Assembly (NCBI GenBank): GCA_016713865.1 | Contig: JADJOG010000029.1 | Span: 1 to 26,496, forward strand | Origin: Flavobacteriales bacterium | GTDB taxonomy: Bacteria > Bacteroidota > Bacteroidia > Flavobacteriales_F > PHOS-HE28 | Direction of reading: 5' to 3' | Length of the DNA: 26,496 nucleotides | Shown here: positions 7,080 to 15,168 of the stretch, piece after piece | Layout: each line of letters starts with the position of its first letter | Numbering within the stretch: position 1 is the first letter of the stretch | Program-made: the position numbers and the translations under genes | Notes under the pieces: generated by a model | Databases searched by the model: none | What the model was told of the DNA's origin: nothing | What the model saw: only the letters and a program-made list of their open reading frames with translations

Positions 7080-8957
7080 TTACCCCTCCGCCTCCTCCAG
7101 CAACTGCTCTTCGTGCATCCGCGCATAGATCTCGCCTTTGGCGATCAGCGAAGCATGCGTTCCTTCTTCCGCCACGCGCCCGTGATCCAGCACCAGGATG
7201 TGATCGGCATCGCGCACGGCGCTGATGCGGTGGCTGATGATCACCGTGGTGCGGCCTTTCATCACGCCGCGCAGCTCGCGCAGGATGGCTTCTTCCGTCG
7301 CGGTATCCACGGCGCTCAGCGCATCGTCGAAGAGCAGGATGCGCGGACGTGCGATGATGGCGCGCGCGATGCTCACGCGCTGTTTCTGCCCGCCGCTGAG
7401 CGTGATGCCGCGCTCGCCCAAGATGGTAACGTATCCCTTGGGGAAGCCGAGGATGTCGTTGTGGACCTGCGCCATGCGCGCGGCTTGCACAATGCGCTCC
7501 TCGTTGTCGGCGCTGGGATCGAGACGGAAGCCGATATTGTTGCGGATGCTGTCGCTGAAGAGGAAGACGTCCTGCGGAACAGTGCCTAAACTCTGGCGCA
7601 ATTTGTCCAGCTTGACGCGACGCGCATCCACGCCATCGATGAGCACTTGTCCGTTGGTGGGGTCATGCAATCGGCCGATGAGATCCACCAGCGTGCTCTT
7701 GCCGCAACCGGTATGGCCCACCACGGCCAAGGTGCCGCCAGCAGGCACCTGGAAGCTCACATCTCGCAGCGCTTCAATTCCAGTATCGGGGTAGGTGAAG
7801 CTCACGTTCTTGAACGTGATGGCGCCCTGCACCTCGTGTAGATCATCGGCTTCGCTGGTAATCGTGGGTGCTGCGCTCATGAACTCATCGATCCGAACCA
7901 TGCTAGCGCTCGCCTGCTGGATCAATGAGGTTACCCAGCCCACCGATGCGAAGGGCCAAGTGAGCATGTTCACGTAGATCACGAACTCGGCGATGTTGCC
8001 CACGCTCACCGTGGGGTCACCGTTGATCAGCTTCAAGCCGCCCACAAGGATGGTGAGTACTGTGCTTACGCCGATCAGCAGCATGATGGCGGGCATGAAC
8101 GTCGCATCAACCTTGGCTTGGGAAAGGCTGCGCGCACGGTAATCGCTGGCCGCATCGCGGAATCGCTCAACCGCCATCGGCTCCTTGGCATAAGCCTTCA
8201 GCACCCGGATGCCACTGAAGCTCTCCTGCGCCAAGGTGCTCAACCGGCTCTGCTGTACCTGCACATCGGTGCTCTTGCGGTTGATCACATCGCTCACATA
8301 GTAGATGGCGATGCTCATGATCGGCAGTGGTGCCAATGTCCAAAGCGTGAGTTCGGTGTTCACGTGCAGCATAAAGCCGATGCACATCACGAAAAGCACC
8401 ACGAGGTTGATGGTGTACATCACGGCCGGTCCGAGGTACATGCGCACCTTGCCCACGTCCTCGCTGATGCGGTTCATGAGGTCGCCGGTGCTGTTGCGCT
8501 TGTAGAAGGCGCGATCCAAGCGCTGGTAGTGATTGAAGACATCGTTCTTCAAGTCGTATTCGATCAGGCGGCTCACCACGATGATGGTCTGGCGCATGAG
8601 GAAGAGGAAGAAGCCCTTCAGCAGCGCCAAGGCGAGATAGAGCAGCGCCAGCAGTCCGGCCAGCCAGACCAAGGTGCTTGTCATCTCGCCTCCATCGCCG
8701 AGGCGCTGCACACGCTCCCGCAGGCCGACTCCTGTCCAGCCCACCCATCGGGAGAGCGTATCGGGCACGGCCATGGTGCGTTCTGATTCCGGAAGCTGCA
8801 TTTGCGCGAAACCTGTTGTGATCAGGTCGATGGCCTCCCGTACCACTTGCGGGGCGTAAACCGCGAAGAGGTTGCTGAGCACGATGAACAAGGTGCCCAG
8901 CAGCAAGTGCCAGGGGTATTTGGCGAAGTACGGATTCAGCTTCAGCAGCGGTCGCAT
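7080..8957 (-). CDS. ABC exporter, fused membrane and ATPase domains (MsbA/MdlA-like)
   Basis: This is a 625-residue type IV ABC half-transporter that would dimerise in the inner membrane and export lipids, drugs or peptides. The N-terminal half carries hydrophobic segments (LLLGTLFIVLSNLFAVYAP, LLALLYLALALLKGFFLFLM, MYTINLVVLFVMCIGFML). The ATPase half has Walker A GHTGCGKST (414-422), Q-loop VPQD, signature LSGGQ (520-524), Walker B ILLFDD with D544-D545, and H-loop His576. Where most exporters have Glu after the Walker B Asp, this one has Asp (DDALSAVD). That form is seen in E. coli MdlA and in the degenerate site of heterodimeric exporters, so it may act with a different partner or hydrolyse ATP slowly. 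The start at 8957 fits the family's N-terminus. The substrate is not predictable. Confidence 0.92.
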   Translation of the reverse strand: MRPLLKLNPYFAKYPWHLLLGTLFIVLSNLFAVYAPQVVREAIDLITTGFAQMQLPESERTMAVPDTLSRWVGWTGVGLRERVQRLGDGGEMTSTLVWLAGLLALLYLALALLKGFFLFLMRQTIIVVSRLIEYDLKNDVFNHYQRLDRAFYKRNSTGDLMNRISEDVGKVRMYLGPAVMYTINLVVLFVMCIGFMLHVNTELTLWTLAPLPIMSIAIYYVSDVINRKSTDVQVQQSRLSTLAQESFSGIRVLKAYAKEPMAVERFRDAASDYRARSLSQAKVDATFMPAIMLLIGVSTVLTILVGGLKLINGDPTVSVGNIAEFVIYVNMLTWPFASVGWVTSLIQQASASMVRIDEFMSAAPTITSEADDLHEVQGAITFKNVSFTYPDTGIEALRDVSFQVPAGGTLAVVGHTGCGKSTLVDLIGRLHDPTNGQVLIDGVDARRVKLDKLRQSLGTVPQDVFLFSDSIRNNIGFRLDPSADNEERIVQAARMAQVHNDILGFPKGYVTILGERGITLSGGQKQRVSIARAIIARPRILLFDDALSAVDTATEEAILRELRGVMKGRTTVIISHRISAVRDADHILVLDHGRVAEEGTHASLIAKGEIYARMHEEQLLEEAEG

Positions 8958-8977
8958 CGGCGCGGAGAGGAACTTTC

Positions 8978-8985
8978 TACTTTTG
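8978..8985 (+). promoter_or_regulatory. Possible TAnnTTTG promoter box upstream of leucine dehydrogenase
   Basis: TACTTTTG matches the Bacteroidota -7 consensus TAnnTTTG and is followed by GCCGCC, as at the cyclophilin gene (14479). It lies 26 nt before the first downstream in-frame ATG. No good -33 TTG is found at the usual distance, and the flanking sequence may be damaged, since the protein N-terminus is missing here. Confidence 0.3.
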
Positions 8986-8996
8986 GCCGCCTTTCC

Positions 8997-9946
8997 CTGG
9001 GCGGAACGCGCATGTGGCCTTATGCCACGGAAGCGGAAGCCCTGAACGATGTGCTGCGCCTGAGCCGCGGCATGACCTACAAGAGCGCTTTGGCCGGTCT
9101 GGATCTAGGCGGCGGCAAAGCTGTGATCATCGGCGATGCGCGTACGGAGAAGACCGAGGCCATGTTCCGCCGCTTCGGGCAGTTCGTTGACTCTTTGAAT
9201 GGCCGCTACATCACCGCGGAGGATGTGGGCATGAGCACCACCGAGATGGTGAACATCAAGAAGGAGACGAACAGTGTTGCGGGCCTGCCAGAAGAGATGG
9301 GGGGCAGCGGCGATCCCAGCCCTGTAACCGCGTACGGCGTGTTCTGCGGCATGAAGGCCGCTGCGAAGAATGCATTCGGCAGCGACAATCTGAGCGGCCG
9401 CAAAGTGAGCGTTCAAGGCGCGGGCAATGTGGGCCGCTACCTCGTGGGTCACTTGGTCTCGGAAGGCGCACTAGTCTTCCTCACCGATATCCACGACGAT
9501 AAGCTCGCAGCGATCAAGGCTGAATACCCGAGCATCACCTTGGTGAAGCCCGATGACATCTATGACCTCGACGTCGACATCTATGCGCCCTGCGCTCTGG
9601 GCGCCACGGTGAACGACGAAACCTTGAGGAAGCTGAAGTGCAGCGTGATCGCGGTGCGGCAAACAACCAACTTGCCGATGAAGCTGTGCATGGCAAAGCC
9701 GTGATGAAGAAGGGCATCCTATACGCGCCGGACTTCCTCGTGAACGCTGGCGGAATAATCAACTGCGCATGGGAGCGCAAGGGCTATAACCGGAAGGCGG
9801 CGATGGGCCAGACCGAAGGCATCTACGATACTGCGCTGCGCATCTTCAAGGCAAGCGCCGACCTCGACATCCCTACATACTTGGCCGCGAATCAAGCCGC
9901 TGAACACCGCATCACGATCATCCGCGAAGCGGGCCTTCGATTCTAA
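8997..9946 (+). CDS. Leucine (branched-chain amino acid) dehydrogenase, N-terminally incomplete and frameshifted
   Basis: This family deaminates leucine, valine or isoleucine to the 2-oxo acid using NAD+ in branched-chain amino-acid catabolism. Recognition comes from LGGTRMWPYATEAEALNDVL, LRLSRGMTYKSALAGLDLGG-GKAV (catalytic Lys), a GAGNVGRYL Rossmann turn, and GILYAPDFLVNAGGIINCAW. Homology begins abruptly at LGGTRMW (8997), although relatives carry ~45-50 residues before it. Upstream, the frame runs antisense into the exporter gene, so that segment is absent from this sequence. The first in-frame ATG (9012) would remove part of the substrate domain. A second lesion near 9653 drops one G: restoring GGG gives VIAGAANNQLADEAVHGKAV and rejoins the second frame (9638-9946). 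The enzyme class is firm; whether the gene is intact in the cell is not. Confidence 0.85.
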
Positions 9947-9954
9947 CGGCACAC

Positions 9955-10905
9955 ATGCTCAACCGGCGATACCTCCGCATCAAGGCCTATCAGGCGCTCT
10001 ACGCATACAGCCAGGGCGAGCACAGCAGCACGGCTGGGCTCGAGAAGGAGCTGATTCAGGGCATTACGCGCGTTCACGACCTATACCTGCAATTGATGCT
10101 GGTTTTCGGAGAGCTGCGGCACGCGGCCGAGCTGCGCATGGAGGATCGCAAGAAGAAGCACCTCGCCACGGCCGAGGACCTCAATCCGAATCGCGCCTTC
10201 ATTGATCATCCTATCCTCCTCGCCATTGCGACCAGCGAACGCTTGCGCATCGAATGCGAGAAGCGCCGCTTGAGCTGGGTTGGCAGCATGGAGGTGTTCC
10301 CCTCCGCGCAGCGCCAGTTGGAAGAGAGCACTGAATACAAGGAGTACCTCGCATTGGAGTCGCCATCGTTCGAGAAGAGCCGAGCGTTCATTGTTCAACT
10401 CTTCGATGAGCGCATCGCTAACAGCGAGACCATCCAGGACATCTTCGAGGGCCGCAGCATCTATTGGCTTGAAGACCTCGATCTGGCCGCGAGCATGGTG
10501 AAGCGCGTGCTGGAGCAGTGGAAGCAGAACGGCGGCGCGGATCAATGCATGGAGCCGCTCACGCACGAGCCCGCTGAAGAACGCACTTTCGTGACCGACC
10601 TTTTCCGCCAGTGCATCGCATTCGATGCCGAGCACGAAGCGCTCATCGCCGCTAAGGCCAGCAACTGGGATGCGGAGCGCATTGCTACCAGCGACATGAT
10701 CTTGATGAAGATGGCGCTCACCGAGGCCCGGATCTTCGAGCAGATTCCGGTCAAGGTCACGCTCAATGAATACATCGAGATCGCGAAGGCCTATAGCACG
10801 CCCAAGAGCAAGACCTTCATCAACGGCGTGCTCGACAAGCTGTTCGCCGAGTTCAAGGCCGATGGCCGCATACGCAAGGTGGGCCGAGGCCTGCTTGAAA
10901 GCTGA
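9955..10905 (+). CDS. nusB: Transcription antitermination factor NusB (long Bacteroidota form)
   Basis: NusB binds boxA RNA with NusE (ribosomal protein S10) in antitermination complexes on rRNA operons. The C-terminal ~130 residues carry the recognisable NusB fold: FVTDLFRQCIAFDAEHEALI, WDAERIATSDMILMKMALTE, and PVKVTLNEYIEIAKAYSTPK followed by SKTFINGVLDKL. The protein is 316 residues, about twice the E. coli length. This is the usual Bacteroidota architecture with an N-terminal helical extension beginning MLNRRYLRIKAYQALYAYSQ. The ATG at 9955 fits that N-terminus. It starts 8 nt after leucine dehydrogenase and 7 nt before a DUF1573 gene, the first member of a five-gene run with short gaps. 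Confidence 0.93.
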   Translation: MLNRRYLRIKAYQALYAYSQGEHSSTAGLEKELIQGITRVHDLYLQLMLVFGELRHAAELRMEDRKKKHLATAEDLNPNRAFIDHPILLAIATSERLRIECEKRRLSWVGSMEVFPSAQRQLEESTEYKEYLALESPSFEKSRAFIVQLFDERIANSETIQDIFEGRSIYWLEDLDLAASMVKRVLEQWKQNGGADQCMEPLTHEPAEERTFVTDLFRQCIAFDAEHEALIAAKASNWDAERIATSDMILMKMALTEARIFEQIPVKVTLNEYIEIAKAYSTPKSKTFINGVLDKLFAEFKADGRIRKVGRGLLES

Positions 10906-10912
10906 CCCACGG

Positions 10913-11416
10913 ATGCAGAAGCCTGAAGCGTTCTTTCCTAGTGGACCCGGAGGCCTTGTGTCCTTCGTGTTCGCCCTCCTGCTTTCCGGCTGCCTGCTCA
11001 CCGATCATTCCGAGAACGAGGTTTCCACGGGCGATGTGCATTTCCCGGCTTCAGGCTATGAGAAGCTCGTTGCCAAGGATCAACCAGCAATCCAGTTCGA
11101 TGCCAACACCATTGACATGGGTCGCATTGCCGAAGGCGCTCAGGTGCAGCACCGCTTCACGTTCAAGAACTCCGGCGGGAGCCCGCTTGTGCTCAGCGCT
11201 GTTAATAGCACCTGCGGCTGCACGGTGGGCAAGGACTGGCCGCGCGATCCCATTCCGCCCGGAGGCACTGGGCATGTCGATGTCACCTTCGACAGCAGCG
11301 GGCGAACCGGCCGGCAAGTGAAGAGCGTTACCGTTGTGAGCAACACCAATCCGCCGAGCACCGTGCTCACCCTCACCGGCGAGGTGATCGGCCCCAACTT
11401 CGAACCAGAACAATAG
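10913..11416 (+). CDS. DUF1573 lipoprotein
   Basis: This is a 167-residue exported protein with the DUF1573 Ig-like domain. An N-terminal hydrophobic stretch (LVSFVFALLLSGC) ends in a lipobox, so it is probably a lipoprotein. The domain shows IDMGRIAEGAQVQHRFTFKN, then SGGSPLVLSAVNSTCGC, then GRTGRQVKSVTVVSNTNPP and a closing LTLTGEV strand, which together define the family. The function is unknown. Family members commonly sit between nusB and yajC in Bacteroidota, as here, with 7 nt before and 6 nt after it. The ATG at 10913 is chosen because it follows the nusB stop directly; a start at 10766 would overlap nusB by ~140 nt. Confidence 0.9.
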   Translation: MQKPEAFFPSGPGGLVSFVFALLLSGCLLTDHSENEVSTGDVHFPASGYEKLVAKDQPAIQFDANTIDMGRIAEGAQVQHRFTFKNSGGSPLVLSAVNSTCGCTVGKDWPRDPIPPGGTGHVDVTFDSSGRTGRQVKSVTVVSNTNPPSTVLTLTGEVIGPNFEPEQ

Positions 11417-11422
11417 CACGAC

Positions 11423-11752
11423 ATGCAACTCAACATCCTCCTGCAAGCAGCAGCAGCCGAAGGCCAGAATCCAGCGAGTTTCTGGATCACGATGGGCCTC
11501 CTCATGGTGGTCTTCTACTTCTTCATGATTCGCCCGCAACAGAAGAAGGCCAAGGACGCCAAGAAATTCCGCGAGTCGTTGCAGAAGGGATCGCGCGTTG
11601 TAACCATTGGTGGCATCCACGGTCGTGTCTTGGAGGTGGCCGATACCACCATCCTGCTCGAAGTGGACAGCAACGTGAAGTTGCGGTTCGAGAAGAGCGC
11701 GATCGCGATGGACAACACCCAGCAGCTGAACGAAGCGACGGCGAAGGGTTGA
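11423..11752 (+). CDS. yajC: Preprotein translocase subunit YajC
   Basis: YajC is a small inner-membrane partner of SecDF in the Sec export machinery. The 109 residues contain one N-terminal membrane segment (WITMGLLMVVFYFFMIRP) followed at once by the diagnostic RPQQKKAKDAKKF cytoplasmic motif. The small beta-domain has GSRVVTIGGIHGRVLEV and a conserved end LRFEKSAI. Length and motif order match the family. It begins 6 nt after the DUF1573 gene and is followed 44 nt later by coaE, in keeping with the Bacteroidota gene order. Confidence 0.96.
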   Translation: MQLNILLQAAAAEGQNPASFWITMGLLMVVFYFFMIRPQQKKAKDAKKFRESLQKGSRVVTIGGIHGRVLEVADTTILLEVDSNVKLRFEKSAIAMDNTQQLNEATAKG

Positions 11753-11796
11753 GTTAGACCCTGCCGATGTACTATCGGTGGCGAAAACCGTAACGC

Positions 11797-12384
11797 ATGC
11801 TTCGAGTCGGCCTCACTGGTGGTATAGGCAGCGGCAAGAGCACGATCGCGCGCGTATTCGAGGTGCTTGGCATACCAGTGTTCCGTGCCGACGATTCGGC
11901 GAAGGCTTTAATGGAAAGTGATCCGGAACTCCGGTCGGCACTGATCGCTCGTTTCGGTGAGCGCATCTATCCGGACGGCACGCTGGATCGCCCCGCATTA
12001 GCAGCCATCATCTTCAACGATGAGGAGGCACGGCAGGCGGTGAATGCGCTTGTTCATCCTGCGGTGAGGAAGGCATTCGGCGCATGGGTGATCAAGCAGC
12101 AAGCGCCGTACGTGATCATGGAAGCCGCACTCATGGCCGAGAATGATGGCTGGAAGCGATTCGATCGCGTAGTGGCGGTGAGTTGCCCTGAGCCGGAGCG
12201 CGTGCGACGCGTAATGGCGCGGGATGGTGTGAGTGAAGAGCAGGTGCGTGTCCGCATTCGGTATCAAGCTGGCGAGGACGAGCGGCTGGCGATCGCGCAT
12301 CATGTGATCATTGCCGACGGCAAGCATATGGAGATCCCGCAAGTGCTCGAGATCCATCAGCAACTGCTCAACGCTGCCGGATGA
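11797..12384 (+). CDS. coaE: Dephospho-CoA kinase
   Basis: CoaE phosphorylates the 3'-hydroxyl of the ribose of dephospho-CoA, the last step of coenzyme A synthesis. The 195 residues begin MLRVGLTGGIGSGKSTIARV, a canonical P-loop (GGIGSGKST, residues 8-16). FRADDSAKALM and LVHPAVRKAF are family motifs, as are the lid segment R(V)RRVMARDGVSEEQVRVRI and the C-terminal HHVIIADG. A possible promoter-like TACTATCG lies at 11770-11777, so it may be transcribed separately from yajC as well as with it. Many Bacteroidota place a YbbR-domain gene between yajC and coaE; none is present here. The stop overlaps the next start in ATGA. Confidence 0.95.
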   Translation: MLRVGLTGGIGSGKSTIARVFEVLGIPVFRADDSAKALMESDPELRSALIARFGERIYPDGTLDRPALAAIIFNDEEARQAVNALVHPAVRKAFGAWVIKQQAPYVIMEAALMAENDGWKRFDRVVAVSCPEPERVRRVMARDGVSEEQVRVRIRYQAGEDERLAIAHHVIIADGKHMEIPQVLEIHQQLLNAAG

Positions 12385-12668
12385 AGGAGCCGGAGAAACG
12401 GATGCCGCTGAGCACAGTGGCGCTTGTCTTCGGCGGAATCAGCATTCCATTGGCCTTTGCTGGTCATTTGTGCTCATTAGCCGCAGTCTTCGGATTCTAC
12501 GGCATCGGCATCGGATTCTGGTGCCGCTGGAAGGCGAGCAAGCACTTCCTGCGCTACACGCCGGGCAGTGTCCGCAGGGCGCGGATCGGCCTGGTGCTAT
12601 CCGCGATCGGAACGGGATGCGCCCTCTTGATGTGGGCCTTGTGGGCGAGCAACCTGCTCTTGAACTAA
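12381..12668 (+). CDS. Small membrane protein, DUF4190-like
   Basis: This is a 95-residue protein with two hydrophobic hairpins: STVALVFGGISIPLAFAGHL through FYGIGIGFWC, and ARIGLVLSAIGTGCALLMWA near the end. A conserved-looking basic link (RWKASKHF...SVRRA) joins them. This pattern resembles the DUF4190 group of small membrane proteins, though I could not confirm the family. Its ATG overlaps the coaE stop (ATGA, 12381-12384), which indicates translational coupling. Its TAA overlaps the stop of the convergent exonuclease gene. The function is unknown. Confidence 0.75.
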   Translation: MKEPEKRMPLSTVALVFGGISIPLAFAGHLCSLAAVFGFYGIGIGFWCRWKASKHFLRYTPGSVRRARIGLVLSAIGTGCALLMWALWASNLLLN

Positions 12669-13285
12669 GCGCGCAGCGCACGCTGAACCGGCACGATCGC
12701 CTGGGCGATGGCATCGGCTCCGAAACGCTCCAAGTAGCACGCGAGCAAAGCGGCCGTGGCTTCGGCATCGGCCAAGGCACGGTGGGCCTTCGGGAAGTTG
12801 ATGCCGTAGTGCCGACAGAGGCTACCCAGGTTGTGGTGCTCCAGCTGAGGGGCCAAGCGACGGCCTAATTTCTCAGTGCAAATGGTGGCGCGCTCGATGG
12901 GAAGACCGGTGCGCGCGAACTCATGCGCAAGCGCAGTCATATCGAAACGGGCGTTGTGGGCCACCACGATCCGATCCTGCGTGAGCGTTGCGATGGTGCG
13001 CGCCACTTCATGGAAACGGGGAGCATCGCAAAGCATGGAATCGTTGATCCCGGTGAGCTTGCGGCTGAACCAAGGGACTCGCTGACCCGGATGCACCAAG
13101 CTCTCCCACCGCATGCGCTCAATTCCGCCATCCATGGCGATCACCGCAACTTCCATTACGCGGCCTTTCAATGGATCGCCTTCGGTGGTCTCCACATCGA
13201 TCACCGCGAATTTCAGCCCGTGCATGGCGACCTCATACGCCGGAAGGCGGGGAGGGGTTGCCGGTTGCGGGGCTCTGGCGATCAT
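12665..13285 (-). CDS. DEDDh 3'-5' exonuclease (DNA polymerase III epsilon-like)
   Basis: This is an exonuclease of the DnaQ/RNase T type, which removes nucleotides from 3' ends in proofreading, repair or RNA trimming. All DEDDh residues are visible: D30 and E32 in FAVIDVETTEG, D115 in VVAHNARFD, and H168 with D173 in HRALADAEA. The length of ~206 residues fits a stand-alone exonuclease domain; there is no helicase or UvrC-like endonuclease domain. The start is uncertain. The ATG at 13285 adds a Pro-rich 20-residue leader, while an internal ATG at 13225 starts MHGLKFAVIDVETT and may be the true one. The target nucleic acid cannot be told from context. Confidence 0.88.
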   Translation of the reverse strand: MIARAPQPATPPRLPAYEVAMHGLKFAVIDVETTEGDPLKGRVMEVAVIAMDGGIERMRWESLVHPGQRVPWFSRKLTGINDSMLCDAPRFHEVARTIATLTQDRIVVAHNARFDMTALAHEFARTGLPIERATICTEKLGRRLAPQLEHHNLGSLCRHYGINFPKAHRALADAEATAALLACYLERFGADAIAQAIVPVQRALRA

Positions 13286-13354
13286 CGGGGCGTAAATATC
13301 GCCGCCGAACCACCAACGCCCATCTTTGGCGCTCTTTCATTCCAGAAGCAGAAC

Positions 13355-13903
13355 ATGCGAGCACTTTACAAGCTGGTCTTCGAGCGCATGCTGGGTTGGC
13401 GTGTTCAAGACGAGCGCCCTGCGGGTCTCGAGCGATTCATCATCGTCGTAGCCCCGCACACGAGCAATTGGGATTTCATCGTGGGCCTATCCGTGCGCAG
13501 CATTGCCAGGCTGCACGATGTGAAGTATCTGGCGAAGAACGCCCTCTTCAAGCCGTGGATCGGCTGGTTCTTCAGGGCACTGGGCGGCTATCCGGTGGAT
13601 CGCAGCCGTCATAACAACATGGTGGATGCCGTTGTGGCCATGTTCAAGAGCGGCGAGATCAAGAAGATCGCGATCACGCCTGAAGGCACGCGCAGCTACC
13701 AGCCTAACTGGAAAACCGGCTTTCATCGGATCGCAACAGGGGCCGGCGTGCCCATCATCCTCACCACCTTCGATTATCCGAACAAGCTCTGCATCATCAC
13801 AGCGCCATTTCCGCTCACCAATGATCCCGAGGCCGACATCGCTCGCATGAAGGAATGGTTCAGGCCGCACAAGGGGAAGAATCCGGACGATGGCGTTCGC
13901 TAG
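13355..13903 (+). CDS. 1-acyl-sn-glycerol-3-phosphate acyltransferase-like (PlsC family)
   Basis: This is a 182-residue acyltransferase of the PlsC/LPLAT family, which transfers fatty-acyl chains to glycerophospholipid or related acceptors at the inner membrane. The catalytic HX4D is H35-TSNW-D40 within VVAPHTSNWDFIVG. The acceptor-binding block is GGYPVDRSRHN, and the EGTRS motif starts at E110. The protein is shorter than the classical PlsC and lacks a clear transmembrane start. This suits the short LPLAT-like group found in Bacteroidota, so the acceptor may not be lysophosphatidate. The ATG at 13355 follows a region with no longer plausible start; the upstream frame is antisense to the exonuclease gene. 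The next gene begins 34 nt after the stop. Confidence 0.9.
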   Translation: MRALYKLVFERMLGWRVQDERPAGLERFIIVVAPHTSNWDFIVGLSVRSIARLHDVKYLAKNALFKPWIGWFFRALGGYPVDRSRHNNMVDAVVAMFKSGEIKKIAITPEGTRSYQPNWKTGFHRIATGAGVPIILTTFDYPNKLCIITAPFPLTNDPEADIARMKEWFRPHKGKNPDDGVR

Positions 13904-13937
13904 TGGCATGATGGTTGGCTGGCGCGGGCCGCTCCGC

Positions 13938-14462
13938 ATGAGAATCGTTTCGCTCTTCGTTGTGCTGTTCGCTTCCTCGGTGCTTCAAGCGCAAGGGCGC
14001 TTTCCATCGCTCCAAGGTGAGTTCGCCGATGGACGGTTGAAAGAACTGCCCGGACAGCCTACTCACGCCATCGTGATTGGTTTGGCCGTGAGCAAGAAAG
14101 CCCAATCCGACTTGGAGTCCTGGTACGAGCCGGCTTATGCGCGTTTCGTCGCGAAGCATGGGCTCTTTGCGAATGCCTACACGACAGAGGTGTACTTCGT
14201 GCCCTTGTTCACTGGTTTGAACAAGGCTGGTTACGAGCCCAGCTTGAAGCAATTCCGCAAGAGCGCCACGCCCGAGGTGGTGGATCGGGTGGTCTTCGCC
14301 AAGGCCGATTCGGACGAGGTGCTCGGCGCCTTAGGAATCAAGGACCGCGATGTGCCCCATTTCTTCGTGGTGGGTCCCGATGGCGCCATCCTCAGCCAGA
14401 CCTCAGGTCGCTTCACCTTGGAAAAGCTCGAAAAGATGGAGGAAACCTTGCTGGATCAGTGA
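13938..14462 (+). CDS. Secreted thioredoxin-fold-like protein without CxxC
   Basis: This is a 174-residue exported protein. The ATG at 13938 starts a signal peptide (MRIVSLFVVLFASSVLQAQ); the upstream ATG at 13890 only adds a Trp/Gly-rich leader overlapping the previous gene. The mature part has a FPSLQGEFADGRLKELPG opening and, near the end, DVPHFFVVGPDGAILSQTSG. The latter is the Val-Pro plus beta-hairpin pattern seen in thioredoxin and peroxiredoxin folds. No CxxC or peroxidatic Cys is present; the mature chain has no cysteine, so redox chemistry is unlikely. YtfJ- or ATP10-like relatives are possible but unproven. It sits between the acyltransferase and the cyclophilin gene. Confidence 0.65.
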   Translation: MRIVSLFVVLFASSVLQAQGRFPSLQGEFADGRLKELPGQPTHAIVIGLAVSKKAQSDLESWYEPAYARFVAKHGLFANAYTTEVYFVPLFTGLNKAGYEPSLKQFRKSATPEVVDRVVFAKADSDEVLGALGIKDRDVPHFFVVGPDGAILSQTSGRFTLEKLEKMEETLLDQ

Positions 14463-14478
14463 AGCCCTCCGCCTCCAA

Positions 14479-14486
14479 TACATTTG
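14479..14486 (+). promoter_or_regulatory. TAnnTTTG promoter box for the cyclophilin gene
   Basis: TACATTTG is an exact match to the Bacteroidota -7 box TAnnTTTG, 20 nt before the ATG at 14507, followed by CCGCC. No well-spaced -33 TTG is present. It also supports the start at 14507 over the in-frame ATG at 14459, which would lie upstream of the promoter. Confidence 0.45.
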
Positions 14487-14506
14487 CCGCCTCTCAAAAA
14501 CCAAAC

Positions 14507-15166
<660 letters not shown>

Positions 15167-15168
15167 GA

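Noticed and set aside
8118..8786. 222-codon open frame on plus opposite the ABC exporter
   Set aside because: It is highly His/Ala/Glu-rich and antisense to transmembrane segments; it is a shadow frame.
8802..9704. Leucine dehydrogenase start at 8802
   Set aside because: The first 65 codons would be antisense to the exporter N-terminus and show no dehydrogenase similarity.
10081..11001. 306-codon open frame on minus opposite nusB
   Set aside because: It is antisense to a clear NusB, has no recognisable domain, and its composition matches a shadow frame.
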